Assembly (NCBI GenBank): GCA_017418765.1
Contig: JAFOMV010000168.1
Coordinates: 1 to 6,149, forward strand
DNA: 6,149 bases
DNA from: Ruminococcus sp.
GTDB lineage: Bacteria; Bacillota_A; Clostridia; Oscillospirales; Ruminococcaceae
Direction of reading: 5' to 3'
Part shown: piece after piece, positions 1-5,643 of the stretch
Layout of the letters: every line of letters begins with the position of its first letter
How positions within the stretch are numbered: the first letter of the stretch is position 1
Position numbers and translations under genes: made by a program
The notes under the pieces: generated by a model
Seen by the model: only the letters and a program-made list of their open reading frames with translations
Databases searched by the model: none
Told to the model about the DNA's origin: nothing

Positions 1-179
1 ACAATTATACGGAACAAACTCAGGCAGTGTATACCGCTCCGCCTACACAGGCTGTTCATACAGAACCTCCTGCACCTGTAGCTACAGAGCCCCCTGCACC
101 GGTAGTTCCTGATCCACCACCGGCACCTGCTGAAACTCCCGCTGAAAACGGAGGCGGCGGAGAGGCTGCTGAACAATAA
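1..179 (+). CDS. C-terminal tail of unidentified protein, proline-rich (5' partial)
   Basis: An open frame enters from the left edge (codons in phase from base 3) and ends at TAA 177-179, giving 58 residues. The tail is low-complexity: rich in Pro, Ala, Glu and Thr, with the heptapeptide TEPPAPV present twice (bases 60-80 and 84-104, using different synonymous codons), followed by a run of four glycines and an acidic end (EAAEQ). No catalytic or fold-specific motif is visible. Pro/Glu/Ala-rich C-terminal tails of this kind are common on cell-surface or wall-synthesis proteins of Firmicutes, for example class A penicillin-binding proteins, but the identity cannot be decided from this piece. 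Codon-phase openness, the synonymous variation between the repeats and the hairpin just after the stop support a real coding end. Confidence 0.75.
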   Translation, partial: NYTEQTQAVYTAPPTQAVHTEPPAPVATEPPAPVVPDPPPAPAETPAENGGGGEAAEQ

Positions 180-187
180 CAAGAATA

Positions 188-223
188 AAGCCATAGTATA
201 TCTGATTCGGAGTACTATGGCTT
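188..223 (+). terminator. Inverted repeat, probable terminator after the proline-rich gene
   Basis: AAGCCATAGTA (188-198) pairs perfectly with TACTATGGCTT (213-223): an 11-bp stem with a 14-base loop, starting 8 bases after the upstream stop codon. The downstream T tract is weak and broken (GCTTTATAC), so termination may be partial and the next gene (249-680) could receive read-through. An alternative pairing of ATAAAGC (185-191) with GCTTTAT (224-230) would lengthen the structure. No convincing promoter is seen between this hairpin and the next gene. Confidence 0.5.
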
Positions 224-235
224 GCTTTATACAAT

Positions 236-241
236 AGGAGG
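236..241 (+). promoter_or_regulatory. Ribosome binding site that fixes the start at 249
   Basis: A perfect AGGAGG lies 7 bases before ATG 249. A TTG codon at 222, nine codons upstream in the same frame, has no ribosome binding site and lies inside the hairpin stem, so it is not the start. Confidence 0.9.
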
Positions 242-248
242 ACGGTAT

Positions 249-680
249 ATGACGCACGAAGAAAAAGCTCTTTCTTATTTCAGCGATAAATTCCATTGTT
301 CGCAGTCTGTACTTGCTGCGTATTCAGACGAAATAGGACTCACCGAAGAACAGGCTTTAAAGATATCATGCTGCTTCAATTCAGGTATGCGCAGCGGTGA
401 AGTATGCGGTGCTTGCTCTGGGGCATTAATGGTGCTCGGCATGATTTATGGACAGTCAGATAAAAACGATACCCAAAGCCGTGCCAAATCAAATCAGATG
501 GCCGAATGCTTCCTTGAACGCTTTAAAAAGACAAACGGTACATACATATGCAATGAGATACTCGGATGTGATATCAAAACACAGCAAGGTAGAGAATATG
601 CGCTTTCACACCAGCTTTTTACCACCACATGCCGAAATATGGTATCACTTGCTGTAAGTATCCTCGAGGAAATACTGTAG
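249..680 (+). CDS. C_GCAxxG_C_C family (putative redox-active) protein
   Basis: This is a 143-residue soluble protein with no signal peptide or membrane segment. The family (named for its cysteine spacing) is predicted to be redox-active or metal-binding; no reaction is firmly established. Visible hallmarks are an N-terminal helix with FHCSQSVL (Cys17), the Gly-rich segment CCFNSGMRSGEV (41-52), the core CGACSGALMVLG (53-64), and a C-terminal half with Cys101, Cys107 and Cys128. In all there are nine cysteines (17, 41, 42, 53, 56, 87, 101, 107, 128). The length is normal for the family. Translation starts at ATG 249 because of the ideal AGGAGG at 236-241. The gene stands alone between a hairpin (188-223) and a strong terminator (685-725). 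The TAG stop is backed up by an in-frame TAA two codons on. The family call is confident; physiological role and partner are unknown. Confidence 0.9.
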   Translation: MTHEEKALSYFSDKFHCSQSVLAAYSDEIGLTEEQALKISCCFNSGMRSGEVCGACSGALMVLGMIYGQSDKNDTQSRAKSNQMAECFLERFKKTNGTYICNEILGCDIKTQQGREYALSHQLFTTTCRNMVSLAVSILEEIL

Positions 681-684
681 GTTT

Positions 685-725
685 AAAAATCCCCAAAGCG
701 ACTTTAAGATCACTTTGGGGATTTT
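685..725. terminator. Bidirectional Rho-independent terminator
   Basis: AAAATCCCCAAAG (686-698) pairs perfectly with CTTTGGGGATTTT (713-725): a 13-bp stem with a 14-base loop. The right arm supplies a T run for the + strand gene ending at 680, and the A run at 685-689 gives a U tract on the - strand for clpB ending at 762. The position between two convergent genes fits use in both directions. Confidence 0.92.
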
Positions 726-761
726 CGATTTCTGACAATATTTTCTATTAAACTCCTGCGA

Positions 762-3359
762 TCACGAAGAAACAAGCTCCCCGTTTGCATCAAGGTCAAT
801 ATCTATGACATCGCCTGCTGAGAGATTGCCGCCTATGATGCGCTTTGCCGCAAGAGTTTCAACCTTGCTCTGAATGAATCGTCTAAGCGGTCTTGCGCCA
901 AATGTCGGGTCATATCCGCAGTCAACGATATACTGCTTTGCCTTGTCGCTTACATTTATCCTGATATGCTTATCATCAAGACGCTTTTGCAGACTTGCCA
1001 GCATAAGGTCAACGATGCTCATTATCTCGTTTTTACTGAGCGGCTTGTAGTAAATTATCTCATCAAGACGGTTGAGGAACTCAGGTCTGAACTGTGATTT
1101 AAGCAGAACGTCGACCTTTGCTCTTGCCTCCTCGCTTATCTCGTTATTCTCATCGATACCTTCGAGGATGTATGGTGAACCGAGGTTAGATGTGAGGATT
1201 ATGATAGTATTCTTGAAATCAACGGTACGTCCCTGAGAATCGGTGATACGTCCGTCATCAAGCACCTGAAGAAGAATGTTGAATACATCGGGGTGAGCCT
1301 TTTCTATCTCGTCAAAGAGAACTACTGAATAAGGCTTTCTGCGGACTGCCTCTGTAAGCTGACCGCCCTCGTCATATCCCACGTATCCAGGAGGCGCTCC
1401 TATCAGACGGCTTACAGAGAATTTCTCCATGTACTCACTCATATCGATACGTATGATATTTCTCTCATCGTCAAAGAGTATCTCGGAAAGTGCCTTTGCA
1501 AGCTCTGTCTTACCAACACCTGTAGGTCCGAGGAAAAGGAATGAGCCGATAGGTCTGTCAGGCGACTGTATACCTGCACGGGAACGGAGTATAGCCTCGC
1601 TGACCTTTGTAACAGCTTCGTCCTGACCAATGACACGCTTGTGGAGAAGTCCTTCCAGTCCCAGTATCTTTTCCTTTTCGCCTTCCATCAGCTTTGACAC
1701 AGGGATGCCTGTCCAGCGGCACACTATCTTAGCTATCTCGTCTTCTGTAACTCTGTCACGAAGCAGTCTATCGCCCTTCAGGTCTTCCTCAGCCTGCTTT
1801 TCAAGGCTTTCCAGTTCCTTTTTAAGCTGCGGCAGTCTGCCGTATTCCAGCTCAGCGGCCTTGTTGAAATCATACTCACGCTTAGCCTTTTCAATTTCAC
1901 CGCCTATCTGCTCCAGTTCCTCACGAAGCTTCTGAACAGCTGAAATGTCATTTTTCTCGTTTTCCCACTTAGCTTTCATGGAGTTGAACTTCTCACGAAG
2001 CTCTGCAAGCTCCTTCTGAATTTCTTCAAGGTGCTCCTGAGAAATACTGTCGCTTTCTTTTTTCAGAGCAGTCTCCTCTATCTGGAGCTGTATCATCTTA
2101 CGGTTTATCTCGTCAAGCTCAGTAGGCATAGAATCCATCTCAGTGCGGATAGTAGCGCAGGCTTCGTCCACAAGGTCTATCGCCTTATCAGGGAGAAAAC
2201 GGTCAGTGATATATCTGTTGGAGAGTGTAGCTGCTGAGATAAGAGCGTTATCGCTTATCTTAACACCGTGATATACCTCATAGCGTTCTTTCAGTCCACG
2301 AAGTATGGAGATAGTATCCTCAACGCTTGGCTCATCGACCAATACAGGCTGGAAACGTCTGCCGAGAGCCGGATCTTTTTCGATGTACTGGCGGTACTCA
2401 TTGAGAGTTGTAGCGCCGATACAATGCAGCTCGCCACGTGCAAGCATAGGTTTGAGGAGGTTGCCTGCATCCATAGCACCATCCGACTTACCTGCACCTA
2501 CTATGGTATGAAGCTCATCGATAAACATGATTATCTGTCCGTTGCTGTTCTTTACTTCATTGAGAACAGCTTTCAGACGTTCCTCAAATTCACCTCTGTA
2601 CTTGGCACCTGCCACCAGTGCGCCCATATCGAGCGAGAACACCTTGCGGTCTTTCAGGTTGTCAGGAACATCTCCTGCAACGATACGGAGAGCAAGTCCC
2701 TCAGCAATGGCAGTCTTACCAACGCCCGGCTCACCGATGAGTACAGGGTTGTTCTTGGTCTTTCGTGAAAGAATACGGATAACATTTCTTATCTCGCTGT
2801 CACGGCCGATAACGGGGTCAAGCTTATTCTTTTTAGCAAGTCCCACAAGTTCCTGACCGTACTTAGTGAGGACATCGTAGGTATCCTCTGGATTTTCATT
2901 TGTGACACGGGTATTTCCACGCACTGACATAAGAGCGCTGAGGAAGCTGTCACGGGTGATATTGAAAGTTCTGAGAAGCTGTGAAGTGTCTCTATCCTTG
3001 CAGTCGATAAGTGACAGCATGATATGTTCAACGGAAATGAACTCATCCTTCATATTTGAAGCTACGGATTCAGCATTAGTCAGTACACGGTCAGCTTCTG
3101 CTGAGAGAGACATCTGAGCGCTTCTGCCGCTTCCTGTTACCTTTGGCAGCATATTTATCTTCTTATCGGTCTCGGAATCGAATATATCCACATCCACGTT
3201 CATTTTCTTCAGCAGCTGAGGGATAAGTCCGTTTTCCTGCTTGAGAAGTCCTGAGAGAAGATGTATTGGCTCGATAATGCTGTTGGACTGCATAACGGCA
3301 ATATTCTGCGCCTTCCTTACAGCGTCGATGGATTTCTGAGTCATTTTTTCTGCATTCAT
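762..3359 (-). CDS. clpB: ATP-dependent chaperone ClpB (protein disaggregase)
   Basis: This 865-residue cytosolic Hsp100 AAA+ hexamer would extract polypeptides from aggregates, working with DnaK/DnaJ/GrpE. The order is complete: Clp N domain (about 1-145); first AAA+ module with Walker A GEPGVGKT (209-216), pore loop KYRG (253-256), Walker B IIMFIDE (276-282) and Arg pair 334-335; coiled-coil middle domain (about 405-530), whose full length marks ClpB and not ClpC; WTGIPV linker (549-554); second module with Walker A GPTGVGKT (611-618), pore loop GAPPGYVGY (654-662), Walker B VVLFDE (679-684), TSN sensor (723-725), FLNRLDE (761-767) and sensor-2 GARPLRR (821-827). All catalytic residues appear intact. 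ATG 3359 is chosen because it gives the normal ClpB N-terminus and has GGAGG upstream at 3372-3376. The gene lies 54 bp behind the ribbon-helix-helix gene on the same strand, probably in one transcript. No CIRCE or CtsR site is seen. Confidence 0.98.
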   Translation of the reverse strand: MNAEKMTQKSIDAVRKAQNIAVMQSNSIIEPIHLLSGLLKQENGLIPQLLKKMNVDVDIFDSETDKKINMLPKVTGSGRSAQMSLSAEADRVLTNAESVASNMKDEFISVEHIMLSLIDCKDRDTSQLLRTFNITRDSFLSALMSVRGNTRVTNENPEDTYDVLTKYGQELVGLAKKNKLDPVIGRDSEIRNVIRILSRKTKNNPVLIGEPGVGKTAIAEGLALRIVAGDVPDNLKDRKVFSLDMGALVAGAKYRGEFEERLKAVLNEVKNSNGQIIMFIDELHTIVGAGKSDGAMDAGNLLKPMLARGELHCIGATTLNEYRQYIEKDPALGRRFQPVLVDEPSVEDTISILRGLKERYEVYHGVKISDNALISAATLSNRYITDRFLPDKAIDLVDEACATIRTEMDSMPTELDEINRKMIQLQIEETALKKESDSISQEHLEEIQKELAELREKFNSMKAKWENEKNDISAVQKLREELEQIGGEIEKAKREYDFNKAAELEYGRLPQLKKELESLEKQAEEDLKGDRLLRDRVTEDEIAKIVCRWTGIPVSKLMEGEKEKILGLEGLLHKRVIGQDEAVTKVSEAILRSRAGIQSPDRPIGSFLFLGPTGVGKTELAKALSEILFDDERNIIRIDMSEYMEKFSVSRLIGAPPGYVGYDEGGQLTEAVRRKPYSVVLFDEIEKAHPDVFNILLQVLDDGRITDSQGRTVDFKNTIIILTSNLGSPYILEGIDENNEISEEARAKVDVLLKSQFRPEFLNRLDEIIYYKPLSKNEIMSIVDLMLASLQKRLDDKHIRINVSDKAKQYIVDCGYDPTFGARPLRRFIQSKVETLAAKRIIGGNLSAGDVIDIDLDANGELVSS

Positions 3360-3379
3360 ATATATATATATCCTCCTTT
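3360..3379 (-). promoter_or_regulatory. clpB ribosome binding site with an (AT) repeat spacer
   Basis: On the - strand TAAAGGAGG is followed by exactly six AT units and then the ATG of clpB. The spacer from GGAGG to ATG is 12 bases, longer than the usual 5-9, and consists entirely of the dinucleotide repeat. A gain or loss of one unit would change the spacing by 2 bases without touching the coding sequence. Confidence 0.8.
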
Positions 3380-3413
3380 ATAATGAGTTACTGTACTAAA
3401 TCATTTATTTCTG

Positions 3414-4055
3414 CTACAAGATGTATCTTTGCAGCATATCCACATACTCCTTTTCCAGCTGCGGAGCGTACTGCATGAACTCATCAGGAGCCGAAAAATA
3501 AGTCTGTATGGACTTGTTCAGATGTGTCAGATAGCTGCTTATAGCCACCCCTGCCTTCTCATCATCAAGTCCGCTTTCAAGAAGCTTTCGTGTAAAGCAT
3601 CCCGAAGTCAGCTCAAATCCGTAATCATCCCTGCCATTAGCGTTAAGCAGAGCATTTTCCAGCTTTGCCCGATATATGAAAAAGCTGTTGAAAAGGTCAA
3701 TAAGACTTCCGCTCTGAGTACGTATCTGCACTCTGAGTGTACCAAGCTTATCATCAGGCGAACGTTCAAGTTCCACCTTATAGCTTATAGTCGGTCGGTA
3801 TTTATAATCCAGTGCGGTTTTCAGCGTCATAAGCGATGCAGAGCGCTGCTGCTGTATCTGAAAACTGCTGCTTACTAATTCGGAGAGCGAGGCGAATATC
3901 TCCCTCATTCTCATTTCCGGAGTAACGCAGGACAAATGCTCGGCAAGTATCTGATTTATAAGATTTGAGCGGCTTGTACCGAGACGGTAAGCCTGACGGT
4001 CAACAGCCTTGATAACATCGTCCATAAGCACCAGACTGTATACACTTTTCTTCAT
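3414..4055 (-). CDS. Ribbon-helix-helix (CopG/Arc-like) DNA-binding protein, possible regulator of clpB
   Basis: A 213-residue protein. Residues 3-42 look like a ribbon-helix-helix domain: a short beta strand (SVYSLVLM), helix 1 (DDVIKAVDRQAYRLG), the turn TSRSN, and helix 2 (LINQILAEHL). Such domains dimerise and insert the paired strand into the DNA major groove. The remaining 170 residues carry no motif I recognise; they are mixed alpha/beta with several Lys/Arg and aromatic residues and could bind a ligand or partner. There is no signal peptide or membrane segment. ATG 4055 is chosen because AAAGGAGGA sits 6 bases upstream; an in-frame extension to 4133 would begin upstream of the promoter and cover it, so it is rejected. 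TAG stop, with an in-frame TAA three codons later. It is the promoter-proximal gene of a likely two-gene unit with clpB, so autoregulation and control of clpB is a reasonable inference, not shown. Confidence 0.82.
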   Translation of the reverse strand: MKKSVYSLVLMDDVIKAVDRQAYRLGTSRSNLINQILAEHLSCVTPEMRMREIFASLSELVSSSFQIQQQRSASLMTLKTALDYKYRPTISYKVELERSPDDKLGTLRVQIRTQSGSLIDLFNSFFIYRAKLENALLNANGRDDYGFELTSGCFTRKLLESGLDDEKAGVAISSYLTHLNKSIQTYFSAPDEFMQYAPQLEKEYVDMLQRYIL

Positions 4056-4060
4056 AGCGT

Positions 4061-4070
4061 TCCTCCTTTC
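4061..4070 (-). promoter_or_regulatory. Ribosome binding site fixing the start of the ribbon-helix-helix gene
   Basis: On the - strand GAAAGGAGGA lies just before ATG 4055, with 6 bases between GGAGG and the start. It rules out the longer in-frame start at 4133, which would lie upstream of the predicted transcription start (about 4073). Confidence 0.88.
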
Positions 4071-4079
4071 GATGATTAC

Positions 4080-4108
4080 ATGATACCACATATTATAGAA
4101 TTTGTCAA
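4080..4108 (-). promoter_or_regulatory. Sigma-A-type promoter of the ribbon-helix-helix/clpB unit
   Basis: On the - strand there is a perfect -35 TTGACA (4108-4103), a 17-base spacer and a -10 TATCAT (4085-4080). The predicted transcription start is about 4073, giving a leader of only about 18 bases before ATG 4055. It is the best promoter in the window and the only clear one for the two downstream genes. Confidence 0.85.
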
Positions 4109-4110
4109 GC

Positions 4111-4140
4111 AGATTATATAATCTTTCACGCAAGTTTCAC
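4111..4140. promoter_or_regulatory. Candidate operator: 14-bp palindrome plus GTGAAA direct repeats
   Basis: AGATTATATAATCT (4111-4124) is a perfect palindrome ending 2 bases upstream of the -35 box. Next to it, GTGAAA occurs twice on the - strand (4140-4135 and 4129-4124), with an 11-base period, about one helical turn. This layout suits a dimeric regulator such as the adjacent ribbon-helix-helix protein. Alternatively the AT-rich palindrome could simply be an UP element. The sequence is seen; the binding is inferred. Confidence 0.4.
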
Positions 4141-4245
4141 ATTTATGCCTGCTATTTTCATTTCATATAAGTATATTTAGACAGCGCCGTACAAAACACG
4201 CCGGATGTCTTTGCGAGGCCCTGCTTATACGTACTGTAAATATAT

Positions 4246-4272
4246 AAAAAAAATCCATCCCGAAGGATGGAT
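4246..4272 (-). terminator. Rho-independent terminator with UUCG loop
   Basis: On the - strand ATCCATCC (4272-4265), the tetraloop TTCG and GGATGGAT (4260-4253) form a perfect 8-bp stem, followed by an unbroken run of T (4253-4246). It is pointed away from any protein gene: the nearest - strand gene to the right, DUF4956, already has its own terminator at 4842-4886. So it should serve a separate transcript starting within 4273-4740. Confidence 0.92.
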
Positions 4273-4275
4273 GAA

Positions 4276-4314
4276 ACGCTCCAAACGGCAAAGCCGCTTA
4301 GCACTGTGGAGCGT
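4276..4314 (-). repeat. Compact two-part hairpin next to the terminator
   Basis: ACGCTCCA (4276-4283) pairs with TGGAGCGT (4307-4314). Inside, the - strand bases 4298-4293 (AGCGGC) pair with GCCGTT (4289-4284) around a TTT loop, with one G-U pair. The structure is GC-rich in very AT-rich surroundings and ends 3 bases before the terminator stem on the - strand, as expected of the 3' domain of a small RNA. Confidence 0.7.
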
Positions 4315-4434
4315 GCCATAGACTTTAAGTTAAAACAAGTTATTGAGAATAGAAAACATGAAAAAATTACAAATGAAAGGGGTTAGTTTTATTTTTTGAC
4401 AAAACTATCTCTATGGCGAGCAAGTGAACTAATA

Positions 4435-4477
4435 TTCAGTATCAAGCACATGAGAGGGGAGGGTACTTGATATTGAA
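4435..4477 (-). repeat. Long hairpin with C-rich, anti-Shine-Dalgarno-like loop
   Basis: Bases 4435-4449 pair with 4463-4477 over 15 positions with one mismatch (A/C) and, in the - strand RNA, one G-U pair. The 13-base loop in the - strand RNA is CCTCCCCTCTCAT, which contains CCTCC and CCCCTC, complementary to Shine-Dalgarno sequences. On the + strand the same loop is purine-rich (GAGAGGGGAGG) but is not followed by a start codon. Confidence 0.65.
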
Positions 4478-4729
4478 CACCAACAATCTTCATTTGCTGT
4501 AATTATTATAGTTCAAATCAACGTATTTGGCAATATATATTTGTAAACAGAACTATATTTATGTATACTTTTCACTTGATTTTCGGTTTTTTTGCGGTTA
4601 ACTTTTTATTAATTAGTATTATAATATATCAAGTTAATATTTCATGTGTATTTTCGGCTGCATTTTGATTTTTGTTTTAGCCAAGCCCATCCGGAATTCT
4701 CCCGTCAGCGTGGAAAAGTCTTGTTTCTT

Positions 4730-4738
4730 ATTATACCA
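4730..4738 (-). promoter_or_regulatory. Extended -10 promoter for the candidate RNA
   Basis: On the - strand TGGTATAAT (4738-4730) is a perfect extended -10 (TGnTATAAT). The -35 region is only T-rich (TTTATT-like), which extended -10 promoters tolerate. The start would be about 4723. A possible second promoter, TTGTCA (4774-4769) with TATATA (4751-4746) at 17-base spacing, would start about 15 bases further upstream. Confidence 0.55.
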
Positions 4739-4841
4739 AAGGTAATATATATAATAAAAAATACAATTTGACAAATCATTATCACACTTTAAATTTTCAG
4801 GCTTCAGCACTTTTAGTTAACTGTTATAACACCTATTTTTC

Positions 4842-4886
4842 AAAAAATCATCGCCGACCACATCCTGAAACATGATCGGCGATGAT
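4842..4886 (-). terminator. Rho-independent terminator of the DUF4956 gene
   Basis: ATCATCGCCGA (4847-4857) pairs perfectly with TCGGCGATGAT (4876-4886): 11 bp with an 18-base loop. On the - strand it is followed by a six-T run (4847-4842). It starts 12 bases after the TGA of the DUF4956 gene and so closes the VTC/DUF4956 unit. Confidence 0.92.
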
Positions 4887-4898
4887 GCTATTGAGGTA

Positions 4899-5639
4899 TC
4901 AGTTTTCATATATCTTGTCATCATATTTGAAGAAGACAAGATTGATAGTCATATTGCCGTTAAGAGCACGCAGCTCATCAACGAATTTCTTCTGATCGAT
5001 GTTTTCGAGAACATCAACGCTGTAGATAAGCTCAAACAGTGTACCGAAGTTGGTAGTCTTTACCCTTCTGAGCTTGTGGAATGTCGTGTACTTGTTGAGT
5101 ACAGGCTCAAATACTCCCTGATAATCAAGATTCTCAGGTATAGCTATCTTCAGCGTCATATGTCTTTTCTTGCATCCGCCGAAGTCGATCTCACTCATTA
5201 CAAAGAGAACCGCACCGAGAAGTACAAAGAATACTATAGCAAATCCGACAAATCCCATTCCGCAGGCAACGCCTACTGCCATTGAGAAGAAGATATAGGA
5301 AATATCTTTAGGATCTCCTGCAACACTTCTGAACCTTACCAGCGCAAGAGTACCTGCAAGGCTTATAGCGCCTATCTGTGTATTTACAAGAAGGAGTATC
5401 AGCGTAACGATGGTGGGAAGCATAACCATTGACATTACATAGCTCTGTGAGTATCCTTCTTTTCTGTGAGTAACGATGTATATCAGGCTTATCAGCGTAC
5501 CCAATATGACAGCCGATATAAGGCAGAATAGAAATTCGCCAGGTTTAAGCCCCGAAAGAACGGTGCCTGAACTGTTAATGATCGAATCAGATTCACTGTA
5601 CCTTGATAAAACATTGCCGAAAAAACCATTTGGAAACAT
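4899..5639 (-). CDS. DUF4956 domain-containing membrane protein
   Basis: A 246-residue membrane protein. Hydrophobic segments lie at about 36-57, 68-86, 88-101 (shorter) and 115-148 (long enough for two passes); the soluble C-terminal part (about 152-246) is mixed alpha/beta. The conserved stretch ALVRFRSVAGDPKDISY (99-115) with its RFRS and GDPKD motifs is the signature by which I assign DUF4956. Function is unknown; members are commonly encoded beside VTC-domain polyphosphate-polymerase-like proteins, as here, so a role in the same membrane-linked process is inferred. ATG 5639 lies 4 bases after the TGA of the upstream VTC gene, suggesting translational coupling; AGGAG at 5655-5651 is 11 bases from the start and inside the end of that gene. 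If ribosomes stop at the premature TAG in the VTC gene, this gene may lose coupled translation. It ends at a strong terminator (4842-4886). Confidence 0.88.
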   Translation of the reverse strand: MFPNGFFGNVLSRYSESDSIINSSGTVLSGLKPGEFLFCLISAVILGTLISLIYIVTHRKEGYSQSYVMSMVMLPTIVTLILLLVNTQIGAISLAGTLALVRFRSVAGDPKDISYIFFSMAVGVACGMGFVGFAIVFFVLLGAVLFVMSEIDFGGCKKRHMTLKIAIPENLDYQGVFEPVLNKYTTFHKLRRVKTTNFGTLFELIYSVDVLENIDQKKFVDELRALNGNMTINLVFFKYDDKIYEN

Positions 5640-5643
5640 AAAA

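Larger units (their letters stand above)
4246..4724 (-). ncRNA. Candidate structured non-coding RNA, about 480 nt
   Basis: The - strand reads as an independent transcription unit: an extended -10 promoter at 4738-4730, no long frame, and an ideal terminator ending at 4246. Local folds include a short hairpin near the 5' end (CGGGA/TTCCG around a GAA loop, 4704-4692), a 15-position stem with C-rich loop (4435-4477), a 7-bp hairpin (4384-4407), and a compact 3' hairpin (4276-4314). Longer-range helices also fit: 4421-4428 with 4571-4578 (8 bp) encloses the C-rich-loop hairpin and the 8-bp pair 4507-4514/4550-4557; AAACAAG 4333-4339 with CTTGTTT 4720-4726 would join the 5' and 3' regions. Some long-range 7-8 bp pairs are expected by chance in such AT-rich DNA, so the local hairpins and terminator are the firmer evidence. 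I do not recognise a known RNA class. The 5' end is uncertain by at least a few bases. Confidence 0.5.
4056..4898. other. Gene-free, AT-rich interval carrying regulatory and RNA signals
   Basis: No protein gene of usual size is supported here on either strand. From left to right it holds the ribbon-helix-helix gene promoter and candidate operator (4061-4140), about 105 bases without clear signals (4141-4245), a - strand terminator (4246-4272), a stretch dense in inverted repeats read as a non-coding RNA (4246-4724), its promoter (4730-4738), a second possible - strand promoter (TTGTCA at 4774-4769, TATATA at 4751-4746, 17-base spacer), an AT-rich stretch with no assigned role (4775-4841), and the terminator of the DUF4956 gene (4842-4886). 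Confidence 0.7.

Noticed and set aside
60..104. Short repeat in the first gene as a possible mobile or CRISPR-like element
   Set aside because: It is two copies of a coding heptapeptide with synonymous differences, typical of a proline-rich protein tail. No CRISPR array, insertion sequence, tRNA or rRNA was found anywhere in the window.
222..248. Upstream TTG start adding nine residues to the C_GCAxxG_C_C protein
   Set aside because: It lies in the hairpin stem and has no ribosome binding site, while ATG 249 has AGGAGG at ideal distance.
2268..2768. 166-codon open frame on the + strand opposite clpB
   Set aside because: It is antisense to the ClpB AAA+ region, has no ribosome binding site or recognisable domain, and is explained by the codon bias of clpB. 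The same holds for the other frames overlapping clpB.
3429..3878. 149-codon + strand frame opposite the ribbon-helix-helix gene
   Set aside because: Antisense shadow with no start signals; the - strand gene has a promoter, ribosome site and a recognisable domain.
4056..4133. 26-residue N-terminal extension of the ribbon-helix-helix protein
   Set aside because: This stretch contains the -35, -10 and ribosome binding site used for the start at 4055; a start at 4133 would be upstream of the transcript.
4179..4210. AGACA/TGTCT inverted repeat with a CGT/ACG inner match
   Set aside because: Only 5 bp plus 3 bp, with unpaired bases between; too weak to call a structure or operator.
4298..4306. 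TTAGCACTG resembling half of the HrcA (CIRCE) operator
   Set aside because: The second half GAGTGCTAA at 9-base spacing is absent, and the bases are accounted for by the 4276-4314 hairpin.
4872..5285. 137-codon + strand frame opposite the DUF4956 gene
   Set aside because: Its start lies inside the terminator hairpin, and the opposite strand encodes a clear DUF4956 protein.
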